The notes beneath the pieces are model-generated. The model made no database searches. It was given only the letters and a program-made list of their open reading frames with translations, and was not told the DNA's origin. From Henckelia pumila (lineage: Eukaryota > Streptophyta > Magnoliopsida > Lamiales > Gesneriaceae), in the NCBI RefSeq assembly GCF_033568475.1, contig NC_133120.1:92088151-92152150 (forward strand): a DNA stretch of 64,000 bases, in the 5' to 3' direction. Within the stretch, counting starts at the first letter, position 1. Each line of letters starts with the position of its first letter. The translations under genes and the position numbers were made by a program. Below, piece by piece: positions 35,143 through 47,426 of the stretch.

Positions 35143-35327
35143 GAAAAATGTTAGATGTACATCATGTAGTATACGTGATTTACACTCTTATTTAAATTTT
35201 TCTTAATTTACTCATTAATTGCAAAATACCCATGATAAAAAATAAATATCTAGTTGATCAAGTAAAGTTTTATAATTAATAAGGAATGGTGTAAACCAAA
35301 GTGTAAATTGTAGATATGACGTTTTTC
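35143..35327. mobile_element. possible MITE, degraded
   Basis: GAAAAATGTTAGATGTACAT at the left and the complement of the right end (GAAAAACGTCATATCTACAA) form a weak inverted repeat, with further GATTTACAC/GTGTAAA pairing inside. No target duplication could be fixed. Confidence 0.35.
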
Positions 35328-36653
35328 TATAAAATATAAGTGGAATGCTTACGTTTAAAAATTAAATTATGAATATGTGGCGATGTGTTTTTAATTATGA
35401 CTCGCTACCTCACTCATACAGTGACATAAATTTCTTGGGAGAGACGAGAAAGAATAAAACTCCCCCCTATGACATTTTCCTTGGCTTTGTTCATTTTCAT
35501 ATATATTGAAACTGTCAGAATTTATGTTCGAACGAGTGTATAAAACATTGGATGAATGGCGATGGCGCCATGGCGCACATGTGCATATTTGTAGTGTCGC
35601 TGAATTTTCCCCTTTCGTGATTAAACTATTACGTTTTGCAATCACTGCACCATAAATGGCCAATCACATATGCGTGAAACCAGATTACGATACCACTTTC
35701 AGATTTATTGGCCCGTAATTATGTTTCATTCACACACAAACATAATCTAAACATATAAAACGAAAATCGAACCCGAAACTATGGAAGATTTTGACTGAAA
35801 AAGTACTATAAGAATTCGTTGTGTTAATCAATATTGACATAGAATGCCAATCTCAAATTCGTTGAGAAAAAAGTTGTTTATCGACAGGATTTCACCCCTC
35901 ACTCGCTATTGCGTAATTAGAGAATAATAAAAGATAATTCAAACAATAGAGCCAAACAATAACTCACATAATCTAAGTATCAATCGGCAGAAAAATGTAG
36001 ACATTTTTCAAGGAATTACAAAGTAAATTTTCAGCACAAAGAAAAAAGCTCGTTATCTACGGTTCATCTATCTTTCAAAATTCCAATGCAAAATCATGTT
36101 TAGAGTTTTTTTGGAAAAAAGGTTAATCAACATATGACATTGTGTGTGTGTGTGTGTGTATTGAGGATTTATGACCCAACATATATATTTAGAACATTGG
36201 CAATTGTGATTACAAATTATGTCACCAATATATATAACAAAATAAAAAAGAATGCATCAATTCTTACAACCATTTCAGATTCCAGAATACATAATGATAT
36301 TAATATATTATTATATCCTCCGCTACGTAACATGCGTACGTGAAACATCATTGCAAGTACAACGGAAGAGTACATTTTAGGTCGAAAGTTGTCTTCATCT
36401 CCGGCAGTTCAATCGCCTGACTTTTCCACATTCGACCTTGATCAAAACAAGGGATCGAAAGCAAAGTGAGGCAAAGCACATGGGCTCCATCCTCGGGGAA
36501 AAAAAGGCCTCTAACTCGTATAACGTTATATTATACTTGAAAAGATGAAAAGAAGAAGACGAAGAAAAGCATAACAATATATAACATCAGTATCCCACAC
36601 TTCGACGAATTGTCTGTGCTATATGTTGAAAGCTTAACTTCCAACTTACAGCA

Positions 36654-39600
36654 TTAAAATATGTCGGGATGAAAATGCCCAGGGATCGAGTTGCTCTGCT
36701 CAGCCTGGCGCAAATGCAATTTCAATGCATAGTTGTTCACCTGCAAGATGGTTAAATCAGGATTTGCATTGATGGTGGCGGTATCTTTAGAAGCAATTAA
36801 TTGGTGTACAATTCTTCAGGGAAAAAACAAAGTTTTCAAGCCTTTTTCATAAATTGGCATGCATATTCGTCAGTAGAAGATTAGACTACAGGCACATCAG
36901 ATGGTTTGTACGCATTTAACGTGACTGCAAGGGATACTACCTATGAGTAAGTGAGGAAGGACATGCGGACACTAAACTCATATAAGAGAGAATAACCAAA
37001 ATTAACGTGAAAAATGAGTCAGAAAACATGGATCACTTATTTGGGATTCAATGAAACCTTTAATTTCAAGCGAAGCACCACGAAAGAGACAGGCACAAAT
37101 TGGCCTACCCAACTAATTTGAAATTAAGGCATGTGCAATGATGATGATGACAATTATGCAGAAGGCATAATAATAATAGCTTTCCACAGATTCCAGATAT
37201 TTTAAATTGACATGCAAAAATTATACAGTTACAGCATTGACCTCAAGAGTCCGCAACTGCTCTTGATATTGAGTCACCAACAGCTTCAATTGCTGCACCT
37301 CCTGGTTCCTCTCATCATGCTCCTTTTGACGTTCATGCTGGATGGCTACTGCTCGTTTGAGGATGACATTCTCTCGAAGAAGGGCCTCAATTTGTTCCTT
37401 CAGCATCATATTTTCCTGGATTCATAAAAGTATAAACTTAAACAACGCGTTTCCATATAAAAGTACAAATTTCCTGCAGGGAAAAAGAGAGTGACAACAG
37501 CAAAAACGTTTTAAATCAACATATTGAGCACGGAGATAAGATGCCATCTTTCATTGGACACAAGAGCCATGGATGGTGGATGTCTATGGTAAGGCTCATC
37601 AAGCCAGACCACAAAGAAATGACACACTTAATGGTCCATGCACTTTGATCCGCTATGCCTTAAAAACTCAGAAAACCTAAGACAGTCCATAGCAATGAAA
37701 TCATAACATTTTTTCATCACTTCTAGCATTACCATATAGATGTATAAGATAGGAAATGATACAGACCTTAAGAAAATTTTGAGCTGCTTCAACACCGGCC
37801 CGAGTGCTGATAGATTTCTCCAGACTCTCCAATACTCTTGCTGCCCGGGTTCTAGCATCATCTATGCTAGTTGCACTCATCATCTCCCCGACAAAAAAGT
37901 CCACCCATCCTGCACCATCTACAGGAAGGTGGTTTTGAGCTTGAGGCTCCTTCATAGGTACTGAATCCCCTTCAGTCGGTGTATCATCTGTCAATTATTT
38001 AAAAGCATTATTTACAAATTATTTAATATTTAGTAAATTAAGAAACTCAGAATGTGTTCAATAATCAAGGGCAATAAGCGTGAAGAGCAAACATGAAAAA
38101 AAATTACGTAATTGATAATCAGGGAGAAATGCATCAAACACCAAAAATTATTCTAAAGGAATGTAATTCTGCCTGATAAAATGTACTAACTTATCAAGCG
38201 AAAAAATAATTGGGTAAATACAACCATTACAGCATCAACCTAACAAAGCATGGGTACTTTTGAGGTGCAGCCAAGGATCAAAATGTGCTATTCTCGTTTG
38301 ACAACCTCAGAAAATACACTTATTGATATGCTAAGGTTCATTAGCCAATTAATCGTAGCATATACTTTTTGACAACCACGCCATTATATGACTAAGCTGA
38401 TACAAGATCATATGAATATTCTGTAGCAACAACAGGAGTATTCGAGTCACACAATTTTGTCAAACAATTACCTGCATCCTACTTACGGTCCTAGCATCAT
38501 TCACATCCTATGAAATGGAAAACCAATCAACAATCCTTTCAACGAGGACTTCCCAACGCTATAACAAAGCATACCTTCCAATTTCCATAGCTTATTCGGG
38601 TTGCAATGAGAATGACAATCGATACAATCATCTCAACATCCAAAATGCACGGTCACCATGCAAAGAAATATGATATATTGAAACAGCACACGTGATACAT
38701 CATGATTACTACCAGCACAGACACACATACCATTATGAAACTTTGCATCTTCTTCAGAAGTGGAGACCAAGTTGCTCTTGTATACAAGACGAAGCTCATG
38801 AAGGCTCTTAATAGCAGAATCTAAGTCATCGCCATATTTTTCCAAGGCATTCTCAATAAGCTGAAAATATTTGTCAAATAAGAATAGTGGCTATTATTCT
38901 TCAAAAATATGAGGAAGAAAACTAGTGTTGTACATTAAAAAACCAGGGGTTCAACATATCAGCGAGGGAAATAATGCAATCAATATATCAATGAAGCTTA
39001 AAGATCACAAAAAATATTGGCAAACTTCATTTCTCCATAATCCAAAAAACTGCACATTTAAGGGAAAAAGGATGCTAGACCCTGCTGCAAACATATCATG
39101 TCACCGCAATATAATAATCCTCAAAAAGAAATACAAGCAAAATTGCTTAAAGATAATTCATAAAATTTATTCATATATAGTAGTGTGTGTCTTTTGTTCC
39201 CAAGTAAAATCAATGCATCATTTGCCTTCCCTTCTCCAACCAGCACTGTGACACCTAACACAACGAATTAAGTGCTGACATATATTTTTTTTTACAATGC
39301 CAAATTGATGGAAAAGAAAAATATCTTTATACATATCCCCTAGTTTGTCAATTTTTTTGGAAATGATAAAAATAATATTACTATTACTTAAATTCGAAGT
39401 TACACCCTTGATCGTAAAAGCCCACATAATTGACAGAAATATACAAAACAAATTCGCTTAAAATCAATAGAAGAAAAAGAACACTTGATAAAAATTTATT
39501 GGAATTTAGACATCCTAAACAGTGAGCTCAACGCCTGATAAACCATCTAACAAAATCAATGAGTTGTAGCCAAATAAGAAATCAACTAATAAACGCATCA

Positions 39601-39885
39601 GATACAGTAAGTCGTGGATTCAAAGAAACCCTAGACCGTGAGAGAACACGTCACATAAAAAATAACAGAAAAAAATCTTACCTGAGTTTCCATATCAGGA
39701 AACAAAGCCTTGAGCTGATCGATTGGAACAGGAGAAATAGGAGGTGAGTAAGAGAATCTAACAGGAGATGTGGCCGAAGAGCACCGGAACTTCTTGTAAA
39801 CCGGTGGCGAAGCAGAAGTGGGCGATGTCGCTGCAGAATCGATATCCTCGAAGAACGATCTCTTCCCACAAACAATAGCAGACAT
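36654..39885 (-). CDS. CUE-domain ubiquitin-binding protein with C-terminal coiled coil
   Basis: Five exons on the minus strand: 39682-39885, 38731-38860, 37767-37987, 37242-37415 and 36654-36740. They total 816 nt, 271 residues, in phase. Residues 1-50 are Ser/Pro-rich (SPTSASPPVYKKF, SPPISPVP). A CUE-like helical domain follows (about 52-95: IDQLKALFPDMETQLIENAL, EKYGDDLDSAIKSLHELRL), the fold that binds monoubiquitin. A linker with WVDFFVGEMM and the helix AAQNFLKENMMLKEQIEALL then lead into a long coiled coil ending NNYALKLHLRQAEQ, and the C-terminus is PGHFHPDIF. It matches the plant 'ubiquitin system component Cue' family (such as At5g32440 and At1g80040 as I recall them). The biochemical role is inferred from the domain alone. 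Confidence 0.9.
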
Positions 39886-39999
39886 TATTTACACAATCGG
39901 ATTCAATCCAATATATTATCGTTTTAGACACACACAAAAAAAGGCAGAAATCAGAAGAATTCAAAACTCAATCTGGCAAATGAATCGAAGAATACGAGA

Positions 40000-40018
40000 A
40001 TCGGGAATTAGGGTTAGG
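40000..40018 (-). promoter_or_regulatory. telo-box in the CUE gene leader
   Basis: On the minus strand AACCCTAACCCTAAT lies about 120 bp upstream of the CUE start codon, inside the presumed 5' UTR. Confidence 0.5.
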
Positions 40019-40134
40019 GTTGGAAGGGTGAATTCGGGATTCCAATCTTGGCTTTGGATCACAGATGTTCTTTTCTTCACGCTTCGGAGCGTAAATGTGG
40101 CATTGGATTGCTTGCGGTAAGCGTGAAGCATGTG

Positions 40135-40142
40135 TATTTATA
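40135..40142 (-). promoter_or_regulatory. TATA box of the CUE gene
   Basis: On the minus strand CAGTATAAATACAC is a near-consensus plant TATA box, 250 bp upstream of the start codon. It implies a start site near 40105 and a leader of about 220 nt containing the telo-box. Confidence 0.55.
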
Positions 40143-40249
40143 CTGGGGATAGGACGGTGGCACTTGCAAGATAATTTGTTTATTAAAAAATAAAATAAGT
40201 GGGCTGGATTCAGCAGATTTAAAAACAATGGTCCTTAGAATGGGCTTCA

Positions 40250-41295
40250 CTGAGCTTTAATTTCTTAATAATCCAATTTTTAGTCTCAAGATTTTGCCCC
40301 TTTATTAGATAGACCGAACGAGCAATCAATTTTGGGCTCGAGTTCGACTTGTGCCCGAAAAGATCCAAACTCTTTCTAACATGTAGCACACGCAAATGCG
40401 TGTGTGATATAATATATGAATATTTTATGAGTTTTTATTTATGAAATAATATAATATTTAATAGTTGAAAATTAATTATTGTGATGATAATATAAATTAA
40501 TATGCTAGTATAATCAAATTGTTATTTTAGATATATACTTGTGAAATTAATCATAGAAGCAAACATGATACAAATTGGTTGAAGAAAAAGTGAAAGAGGT
40601 TAGTGTGGGAAAAATAAGTTGAAAAAAATGTGAACAAAAAATAATTGGAAGATGTTTTTTGGTGGGGTATAGTTATTATAAGGCACCCAACCTTTATAAA
40701 ATAGTATAGATATTAAACAACAATATATTTTTACATTTTATAATCCTCTAAATAAAAATATAGTTACTCGAATAGCTCTTCACACTGGGATTTCCTTATT
40801 ATCATTGAAGATTTGCATGGTCCAATGCAGATGATCTTAAATCAGGCAACTGCCTTCGTAGTTTCTCTTAAATTTAGTACAATGAGATAGGCCCAGCGTG
40901 CAGTGATTTATGGAATCAAGAGTACATAGATGGGCCCAAGTTGGCACAAGGTAGAGGAAGATTGGATGGACCGAGGTTTATAACTAAAAATAAATTTTAG
41001 TTTTATTTTTTTGGAAAATGATCAAGATATCAGATATGTATAGATAATTAACCATTTGATTTACAAAAATCAACGGTCCTTTGATATATTTTTCTAACTT
41101 CCTAAATTATCATTACGGGTAGCTAAATTGGTATATATCATCCTCATCGTCCATCTCTCTATACTAACCCAATAGTAAAAATATTATATTTTTATTTAAT
41201 AAAAGGACATCGTTGAACTTATCAAATTTTTTTTTAAATGTAAATATATTTGCACCCTTCATTTTCTTCTTCGTTATCCAGCATTAATTAATCAT

Positions 41296-41334
<39 letters not shown>

Positions 41335-42330
41335 AAAAAAAATTTAATTAACTAACTTTAAATTAATTGATGAATCTTGAAATAAAATTACGATTATCTT
41401 TTCTTAGCCATTACAATTTACATGTCCTCTTATGTACCAAAATGATATTAACTTTATGACTTTTAGTGCCTTTTTATTTATGAAAATACCACTCACCCGT
41501 AAAATTAATATATTTGTTGTGTTTTAGTGATTATTTACTTACGAAATGCTATATATATATATATATTTTTTTTTTGCATTTTTTAATTTTTCAATGTATT
41601 TTTTCTCTTTTGTTTTTTTTTAAAAAATATAAATTTTATAAGCACGCAACGTGTGTACGAGAATACTAATGTTAATGAAACTCCATTTTCTTCTTCTTTG
41701 TTTGCCCGAGATTAATTTAAAAATTATATAAATTTCTTACTCGTGTTTTCCAATGATTAATTACTCTCGTGCTTGTATTGTGCAACACACGTGCACTTTA
41801 ATAAATATGCATCTTTTATAATACTAGTATGAATGAAACTTCATTTTATTTTATTTTTGTTAGTCCACCATTAATTTAAATATTAAATAAATTTCTTAAT
41901 GATATTTTATGATTAATTACACATGTGCTTCCATTGTGCAACAAACGTGCACTTTAATAAATAAATGTGCATCTCTTTTATAAGTGGAAAATTTATTTCA
42001 AAATACCAAAGGAATTTTATCCTATACCATTCCAATAAAATGATTCCAGTAAATACCAAAATAGTGGACAGATATTTTGCAATTTTAGTCTCAATTATAA
42101 TTAATAACGAGAGAGTTTATTAAAACATGGACCGAACATGAACGCAACCCATTCACAAAAGCTTATTATTATCAATTATCGTATTACGCGGAAAGGATTC
42201 TTGACTCGTTATTAATTTTATAAAAAAATATATAAAATTAAGAATGGAAATAATAAAATAAGTAAATTTGGTTTACCGCCTCATTCTTGGATTGGTTTCC
42301 TCTCAACCAAAAAATAAAATAAAATAAAAT
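40250..42330. other. intergenic AT-rich DNA, no gene seen
   Basis: About 2 kb between the divergent CUE and ROD1 genes. It contains a TA microsatellite at about 41299-41329. Two related segments near 41690-41830 and 41830-41975 repeat a motif set (GAAACT(T/C)CATTTT, AATTTCTTA, TGTGCAACA, CGTGCACTTTAATAAAT), which looks like an imperfect duplication of about 140 bp. No coding signal. Confidence 0.6.
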
Positions 42331-42421
42331 TTTATAATAAGTTGCACACACACACTCCGTCACCAAACCACAATCTACATTATACTCCTCCGCCTCGTTT
42401 TCTCACCATCCTCATTTTCAC

Positions 42422-44356
42422 ATGCAGATATCCGGTAACACAACCACCATTGCCGCTACCGCCGCCGCCGCCACCATCACGGCTCGCCGCCGCTCGCTTC
42501 ATAGTGGAAAACCCACGAACGGCCACCTCTCCTCATGTGATGTCAACGCTCCAGAAACAGAGAATTCTCACATGCAGATTGTGAAGAAGAGATTGATATC
42601 AGCGCCCCACTGCTTCGTTAACGCGCATTTCTTGAAGTGGACCGTGGCGGATGTACGTGGAGTGACGCGCCACCATCCGGTGCCGTGCGCATTCGCCGCC
42701 TCCGTGTTGTTCTTCATGTTCGTGGAGTACACGCTCCACATGGTTCCGTCAATGGCGGCGCCGTACGACTTGGGATTCGCCGCCACGATGAGCCTCAACC
42801 GGATGCTCGCCGCCCGCCCGGCTCTTAATAACCTTTTAGCTGGACTCAATACGGTACGTACATTGTGCATGCTGTATGTATATATATATATATACTTTCT
42901 TTTATTATGTCCAATTAACACAGCTTAATTCGGAGCTAACAAAATTAATTATATATTGATATTGGAATTTGAATTTTGATTTTTAAAAAGCAGTGTCAGA
43001 ATAGCGAGGCCAACTTCGGCGAAAGTATTTTGAAAATAAAATACATGCTTATTAGTTTATTTTTTCTTATAAAAAAATTTAGTCGATCCCCTAAGTTATA
43101 TATGAATATCGGTAATTAACTGATGAGTGTTACTTTATCCTTATTTATGAAAATGCACATGCAGCTCTTTTTTGAGAGGAAAAGATGTTTTGGTGTTATA
43201 CTTTGTTGTGGATCTTACTTCGGATTTGATGTTGATGCGCGTTCAAAGTTTGTTTCTTTGGCTTTATAATTATTTTTGCATGTTAGTTACTAATTCACGT
43301 GCGATGAGCTGTAACATTGATTTAAAAGAAATCACCCCACACATATATAAAATTTTGATTTTTCAAAAAAAAAAAAATATATTGATACCTTACATATATA
43401 TTTTTTGTGCACATCTATGTGAGTATCTATATCTCCGATGTGACAACATCCAATAAATGATTCTCAACCTCAACGGTGTTTATATATATATAAATTTATG
43501 GAGCAGGTATTTGTGGGGATGCAAACGGGGTACATACTATGGACGTGGCTAATAGAAGGGCGAACGAGAGCCACAATCTCAACCCTCTTCATGTTCACAT
43601 GTAGAGGAATTCTTGGATATGTCACACAGCTGCCATTGCCTCAGGTCTTCTGTCCTTTTTCCCCCTCTTTTTATTTATGTTCTACCTACTAATTGCACCC
43701 AAACATGGACCCATATATTCAATACTTTTTATGGGCACATATTAATTAATGAACGTACGTACAAAATTTTTGTGTGCATAATTAATTCTTCACCACAAAT
43801 TAAAGTTCATACAATTACGAATTGTCCACTTATTAAAACATTAAAGGGTCCAGCTAGCTTTTCTTCTGTTTGTATATATTGTTCATTAACATTATGTTCA
43901 ATTAAGTAAATTTGCATATAGTGACCAAAATTTTATAAGTTGTAGCTGGAATTAAAACATCAACAGTACATGTACATGTATATAATAATTAAACATATCG
44001 TTGTTGCTTGGGTTGTTCACTGACAGGAATTCTTGGGGTCGGGGGCTGATTTTCCGGTGGGAAATGTCTCGTTTTTCCTGTTTTATTCGGGCCACGTCGC
44101 CGCGTCCGTCATCGCATCTATCGACATGAAGCGGATGAAAAGATGGGAATTGGCCTATTTATTTGACACACTTAACATTTTGCAAGTCGTGAGGCTGCTG
44201 ACTACTAGAGGTCACTACACGATCGACTTGGCTGTCGGGGTCGGAGCCGCGATATTGTTCGATTCGCTGGCCGGAAAGTATGAAGATGGCAAGAAAAGAG
44301 AAGGTGCAATCTTCACTAGCGCCGCAAATGGTGCCTTTTATGATTATTCCAAGTGA
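42422..44356 (+). CDS. ROD1: phosphatidylcholine:diacylglycerol cholinephosphotransferase (PDCT)
   Basis: Enzyme of the ER membrane that exchanges phosphocholine between phosphatidylcholine and diacylglycerol. It moves polyunsaturated acyl chains from PC into the DAG pool used for triacylglycerol. Three exons, 42422-42853, 43507-43644 and 44027-44356, give 900 nt, 299 residues, in phase. The N-terminus (about 1-80) is Ala/Thr-rich and variable. Membrane segments follow: CAFAASVLFFMFVEYTL, VFVGMQTGYILWTWL, TISTLFMFTCRGILGY and VSFFLFYSGHVAASVIAS. The lipid-phosphatase-like catalytic motifs are SGH (His213) and RGHYTIDLAVG (His253, Asp257). GILGYVTQLPLPQ and FPVGNVSFFLF match ROD1 as I recall it. 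Met51 is an alternative start, since homologues vary before it. Confidence 0.95.
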
Positions 44357-44364
44357 CGATTTGA

Positions 44365-46050
44365 TGTAGATTAATTCAATTTTTTGGGTCGTCTTCTACG
44401 TTGAAATGTACGTACGTAGTTGATTTTGCAAGTGTCATACTATATCTTTGGCGATATTGTCCGAATTTCGTCATTAATACTGAGCGGGTGTAACGTGTGT
44501 GCATCGCGAGCCATAGACATGACCGAAACCTACATAAAATTTTAAAAGTAATTTGATATAAATAATGTTTAATATTAAAGAGCAAAGATCTCAAAACATT
44601 ATCTTTATGTCACAGATCATTTGACATTATATGAATTACAAATTATTAACAGAATTACAGCATCTGTTTTTTTTTTTTGAGAGAAGCAGTAACATATAGA
44701 TATATATATATATATTAAATATCAGTTTTCTAAAAAGCTCGCTTAAGCGACGTCGCTTAATCTTGCTTAAGTTTTAATATGCTTAAACTCGATTAAGCGA
44801 GCGCTTTTTAGAACGAAAGATTTCCTTTGTTTTTTTAAAATGAAAACAGTTTTATAAATATGTATATTTATAGTTTAGAACTTGAATTATCTATTAAATC
44901 TTATATTTATGGTAAATCTAATATTTTATTTAATGTTTGTATTAGAATAATTAAAATTATAGTAAATATTGAAAACGTTTTTTCACGCTTAAACTCGTTC
45001 TAAACTCGATTAATTTTTAAAAAGTTTGAAGCTTGACCTCCACACTTCGACGCGCGTCGCGCATAACCTTGTTAAATATTATTGTCCCATCAAAATTATA
45101 ACCGGAATTAGTTAAAGAATTTAACATAATGATATTAATGTCACATCAAATCAACAATGAAATTAATTAATAAAACATTGAATTAGTAGTAAGCCTGAGA
45201 GATTGTCATTTCCCCGACAAGAAGGCAAGTTACGATAGGGTCCTATTCTTATTCCCCCACCTAGCATCGAGAGGCGCCACCTTTCGCATGTCGTGTACCT
45301 ACACACGCTTAATTTTACAACAAATGGCCTTTATTTTTACGAGTGCATTAAATCTTTATTTTATTTTAAAAAAAATTGTATACTTTTTAAATCGTTCGAA
45401 TAATCATTTTAAAATTCTCTCTCAAGTTAAAAATGATACTACTGGATTATGTTGTAAAAAAAAAATTAATATGTAAACAATATGATTTCACAATTTAAAT
45501 ATAAGTTATATATATATATATGACATGTGCGATCACATTTTTAGAAACAAATCATTTACAAGAAAAACTTACATGTAGCGTCTTAATGAATAAAGATTAC
45601 AAAGAGGCCACTTTATTTTAATTTTCATGTAATGTAATTTGTGAGAACATATACTGAAAAATAGAAATACAGAGATCTCTTATATACACGTTTTTGGAAG
45701 ATTAAATTAAATATGAATATACGGGTGGATGAGACATAACTGATATAAAAATAATAACAACAATATTTATTTTGGACGATAAATGTAATGTAACGTAATA
45801 GGTTAAATATATAGGTAGTCTGCATTAATTTCTTACTAAATACATAACAGCCTGCAGGTATTTATACTCATCTGGTCTATAAATAAAATAATAATAATAA
45901 AATATATATAAATATATACGAGCTAGCCACGTGTGACATAAATGCTTGAATAGTCTCAAGAAATTTCAATCCCTCTAAATCTTATATATTCTTGTGTCTG
46001 CTGGCTTGGAATCAAATCCTTCCCTTTTCCATTCATTATATATATTATAT
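44365..46050. other. intergenic AT-rich DNA
   Basis: No gene seen. Contains the palindrome at 44728-44812 and, at about 44985-45060, further GCTTAAACTCG and TAAACTCGATTAA motifs shared with it, so a larger decayed repeat may cover 44728-45060. Confidence 0.55.
44728..44812. repeat. imperfect palindrome, 85 bp
   Basis: TTCTAAAAAGCTCGCTTAAG at the left pairs with the complement of TTAAGCGAGCGCTTTTTAGAA at the right, separated by a centre that itself repeats GCTTAA. It resembles the ends of a small plant DNA element of the CTAAAAAGCGC type. No target duplication identified. Confidence 0.6.
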
Positions 46051-46052
46051 TA

Positions 46053-46066
46053 TATTTATATAAACA
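46053..46066 (+). promoter_or_regulatory. candidate TATA box of the LOR gene
   Basis: TATTTATATAAACA lies about 110 bp before the start codon. It is embedded in AT-rich DNA, which lowers certainty. Confidence 0.45.
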
Positions 46067-46174
46067 CAAAACACATAACGTAAGGATCAAATTAAATTTT
46101 ATAATTTGGTACGACTACTGTATTCGATCCAAGAGCTGAGCAGCAGAATTAATTAAGGCAGATAAAGAAAGGTA

Positions 46175-47260
46175 ATGAAAATGGAGAGTGGCGATGATCA
46201 TATTAATCATGGATTCGAAACGAATTTTACAGTGCTGAAAACGTCGAATTTCTTCGCGGGAGATGGGTTCTGTGCTTACGACTCTAAAGGGAAGCTGGCG
46301 TTCCGGGTTGATTCGTACGGTCCGGGAGCGAAGAACAGTACCGGTGAAGTTGTGCTTATGGACGCCGACGGGAGATGTCTTCTCACCGTCCGCCGCAAGG
46401 TATGTATAGCCGTGTCAATCCATTTCTTTAATTTGAGCGTTACTTATGTGATTATATATATATATATATATATCCTTTTTCTACGTTTTGATCTTCTGTT
46501 ATTAATGTTTGTTTGTTTGTGTCACGTTGTTATACGTTCAAATCAATTTTAGATCGATATGTTATAAGCATTATTAACTCAACACTTGCTATAGCCTAGA
46601 ATATATATAAATCAAACCAGGTTTGAATTTTCAAGACACAGAATTTGACAAAATGTAACCTATATATATATAGTCTTAAAAAAAAAAAAAAAAGGGGGTT
46701 ATTGGAGTATTAAAAATGATGCAAAACTATATATGCACGACTAGCTAGACAATATGTTATATATTTCTCATTTCTGGGTATTTCTATATAATTATGAGAC
46801 TAGCTTAGTGTTTTTGCAGAGGCCGAGTCTGCATCACAGGTGGGACGGCTTCACCGGCGAGAGAAGCGAAGGACAAAAGCCGCTGTTTAGCGTGCGAAAA
46901 TCGTCGATGCTGAGGCAATATTGTAGCGCAACAGTTGAAATGTACAACAAAGTAGGGGAGGAGTACCAGATAGTTGGCTCCTTCGCGGGCCGCAGCTGCA
47001 CCGTGCTAGGCGCCGACAAGAAGGCGGTGGCGGAGATCCGGCGCAAGGTGGACGCTTCCTCGAGTGTTGTACTTGGCAAAGAAGTATTTTGGCTGTCTCT
47101 GAAGGCGGGAGTGGATGTGGCGTTTGTGATGGGTTTGGTTCTAATATTGGACCAAATTCAAGGAGACGATGAATATCATCAGTTTGAAGCCGCCGGCAGA
47201 AGACTTGATGTGGATGTGGATGCAACCAAGGAGAATTTCAGGAATATTATTTCTTCTTAG
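46175..47260 (+). CDS. LURP-one-related (LOR) protein, tubby C-terminal-like fold
   Basis: Two exons, 46175-46399 and 46820-47260, give 666 nt, 221 residues, in phase; the intron has GTATGT..TTGCAG borders. The protein covers the whole LOR/DUF567 domain: TVLKTSNFFAGDGFCAYDSK, AFRVDSYGPG, EVVLMDADGRCLLTVRRK (exon junction), SLHHRWDGFTGE, EYQIVGSFAGRSCTVL and VAEIRRKVDASSSVVLGKEV. The final hydrophobic segment DVAFVMGLVLILDQI is the characteristic buried helix of the fold. LURP1 itself is a defence-induced gene in Arabidopsis; most LOR paralogues have no assigned function. Met3 is an alternative start. Confidence 0.93.
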
Positions 47261-47354
47261 ATTCACATTCACACCTTGTTATTGTTTTAATTTATTATTA
47301 TATATATATATATGTGTGTAATCACTTTAATTACGATAAATAATAACGATATCG

Positions 47355-47426
<72 letters not shown>

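Larger units (their letters stand above)
31930..36650. other. 4.7-kb intergenic region, no gene seen
   Basis: AT-rich DNA with scattered short frames and no recognisable domain. It contains a GAGAC-type repeat piece (about 32394-32570), a tail-only insertion footprint (32565-32608), a long TA microsatellite (34042-34088), a possible MITE (35143-35327), a GCGCCATGGCGC palindrome near 35567 and a GT microsatellite near 36142. The frames at 33409-33756, 34171-34500 and 35391-35663 show no family resemblance. Confidence 0.6.

Noticed and set aside
35560-35585. GCGCCATGGCGC palindrome as a regulatory site
   Set aside because: No gene nearby and no second copy; probably chance.
42568-42921. 117-codon minus-strand open frame
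   Set aside because: Antisense shadow of ROD1 exon 1.
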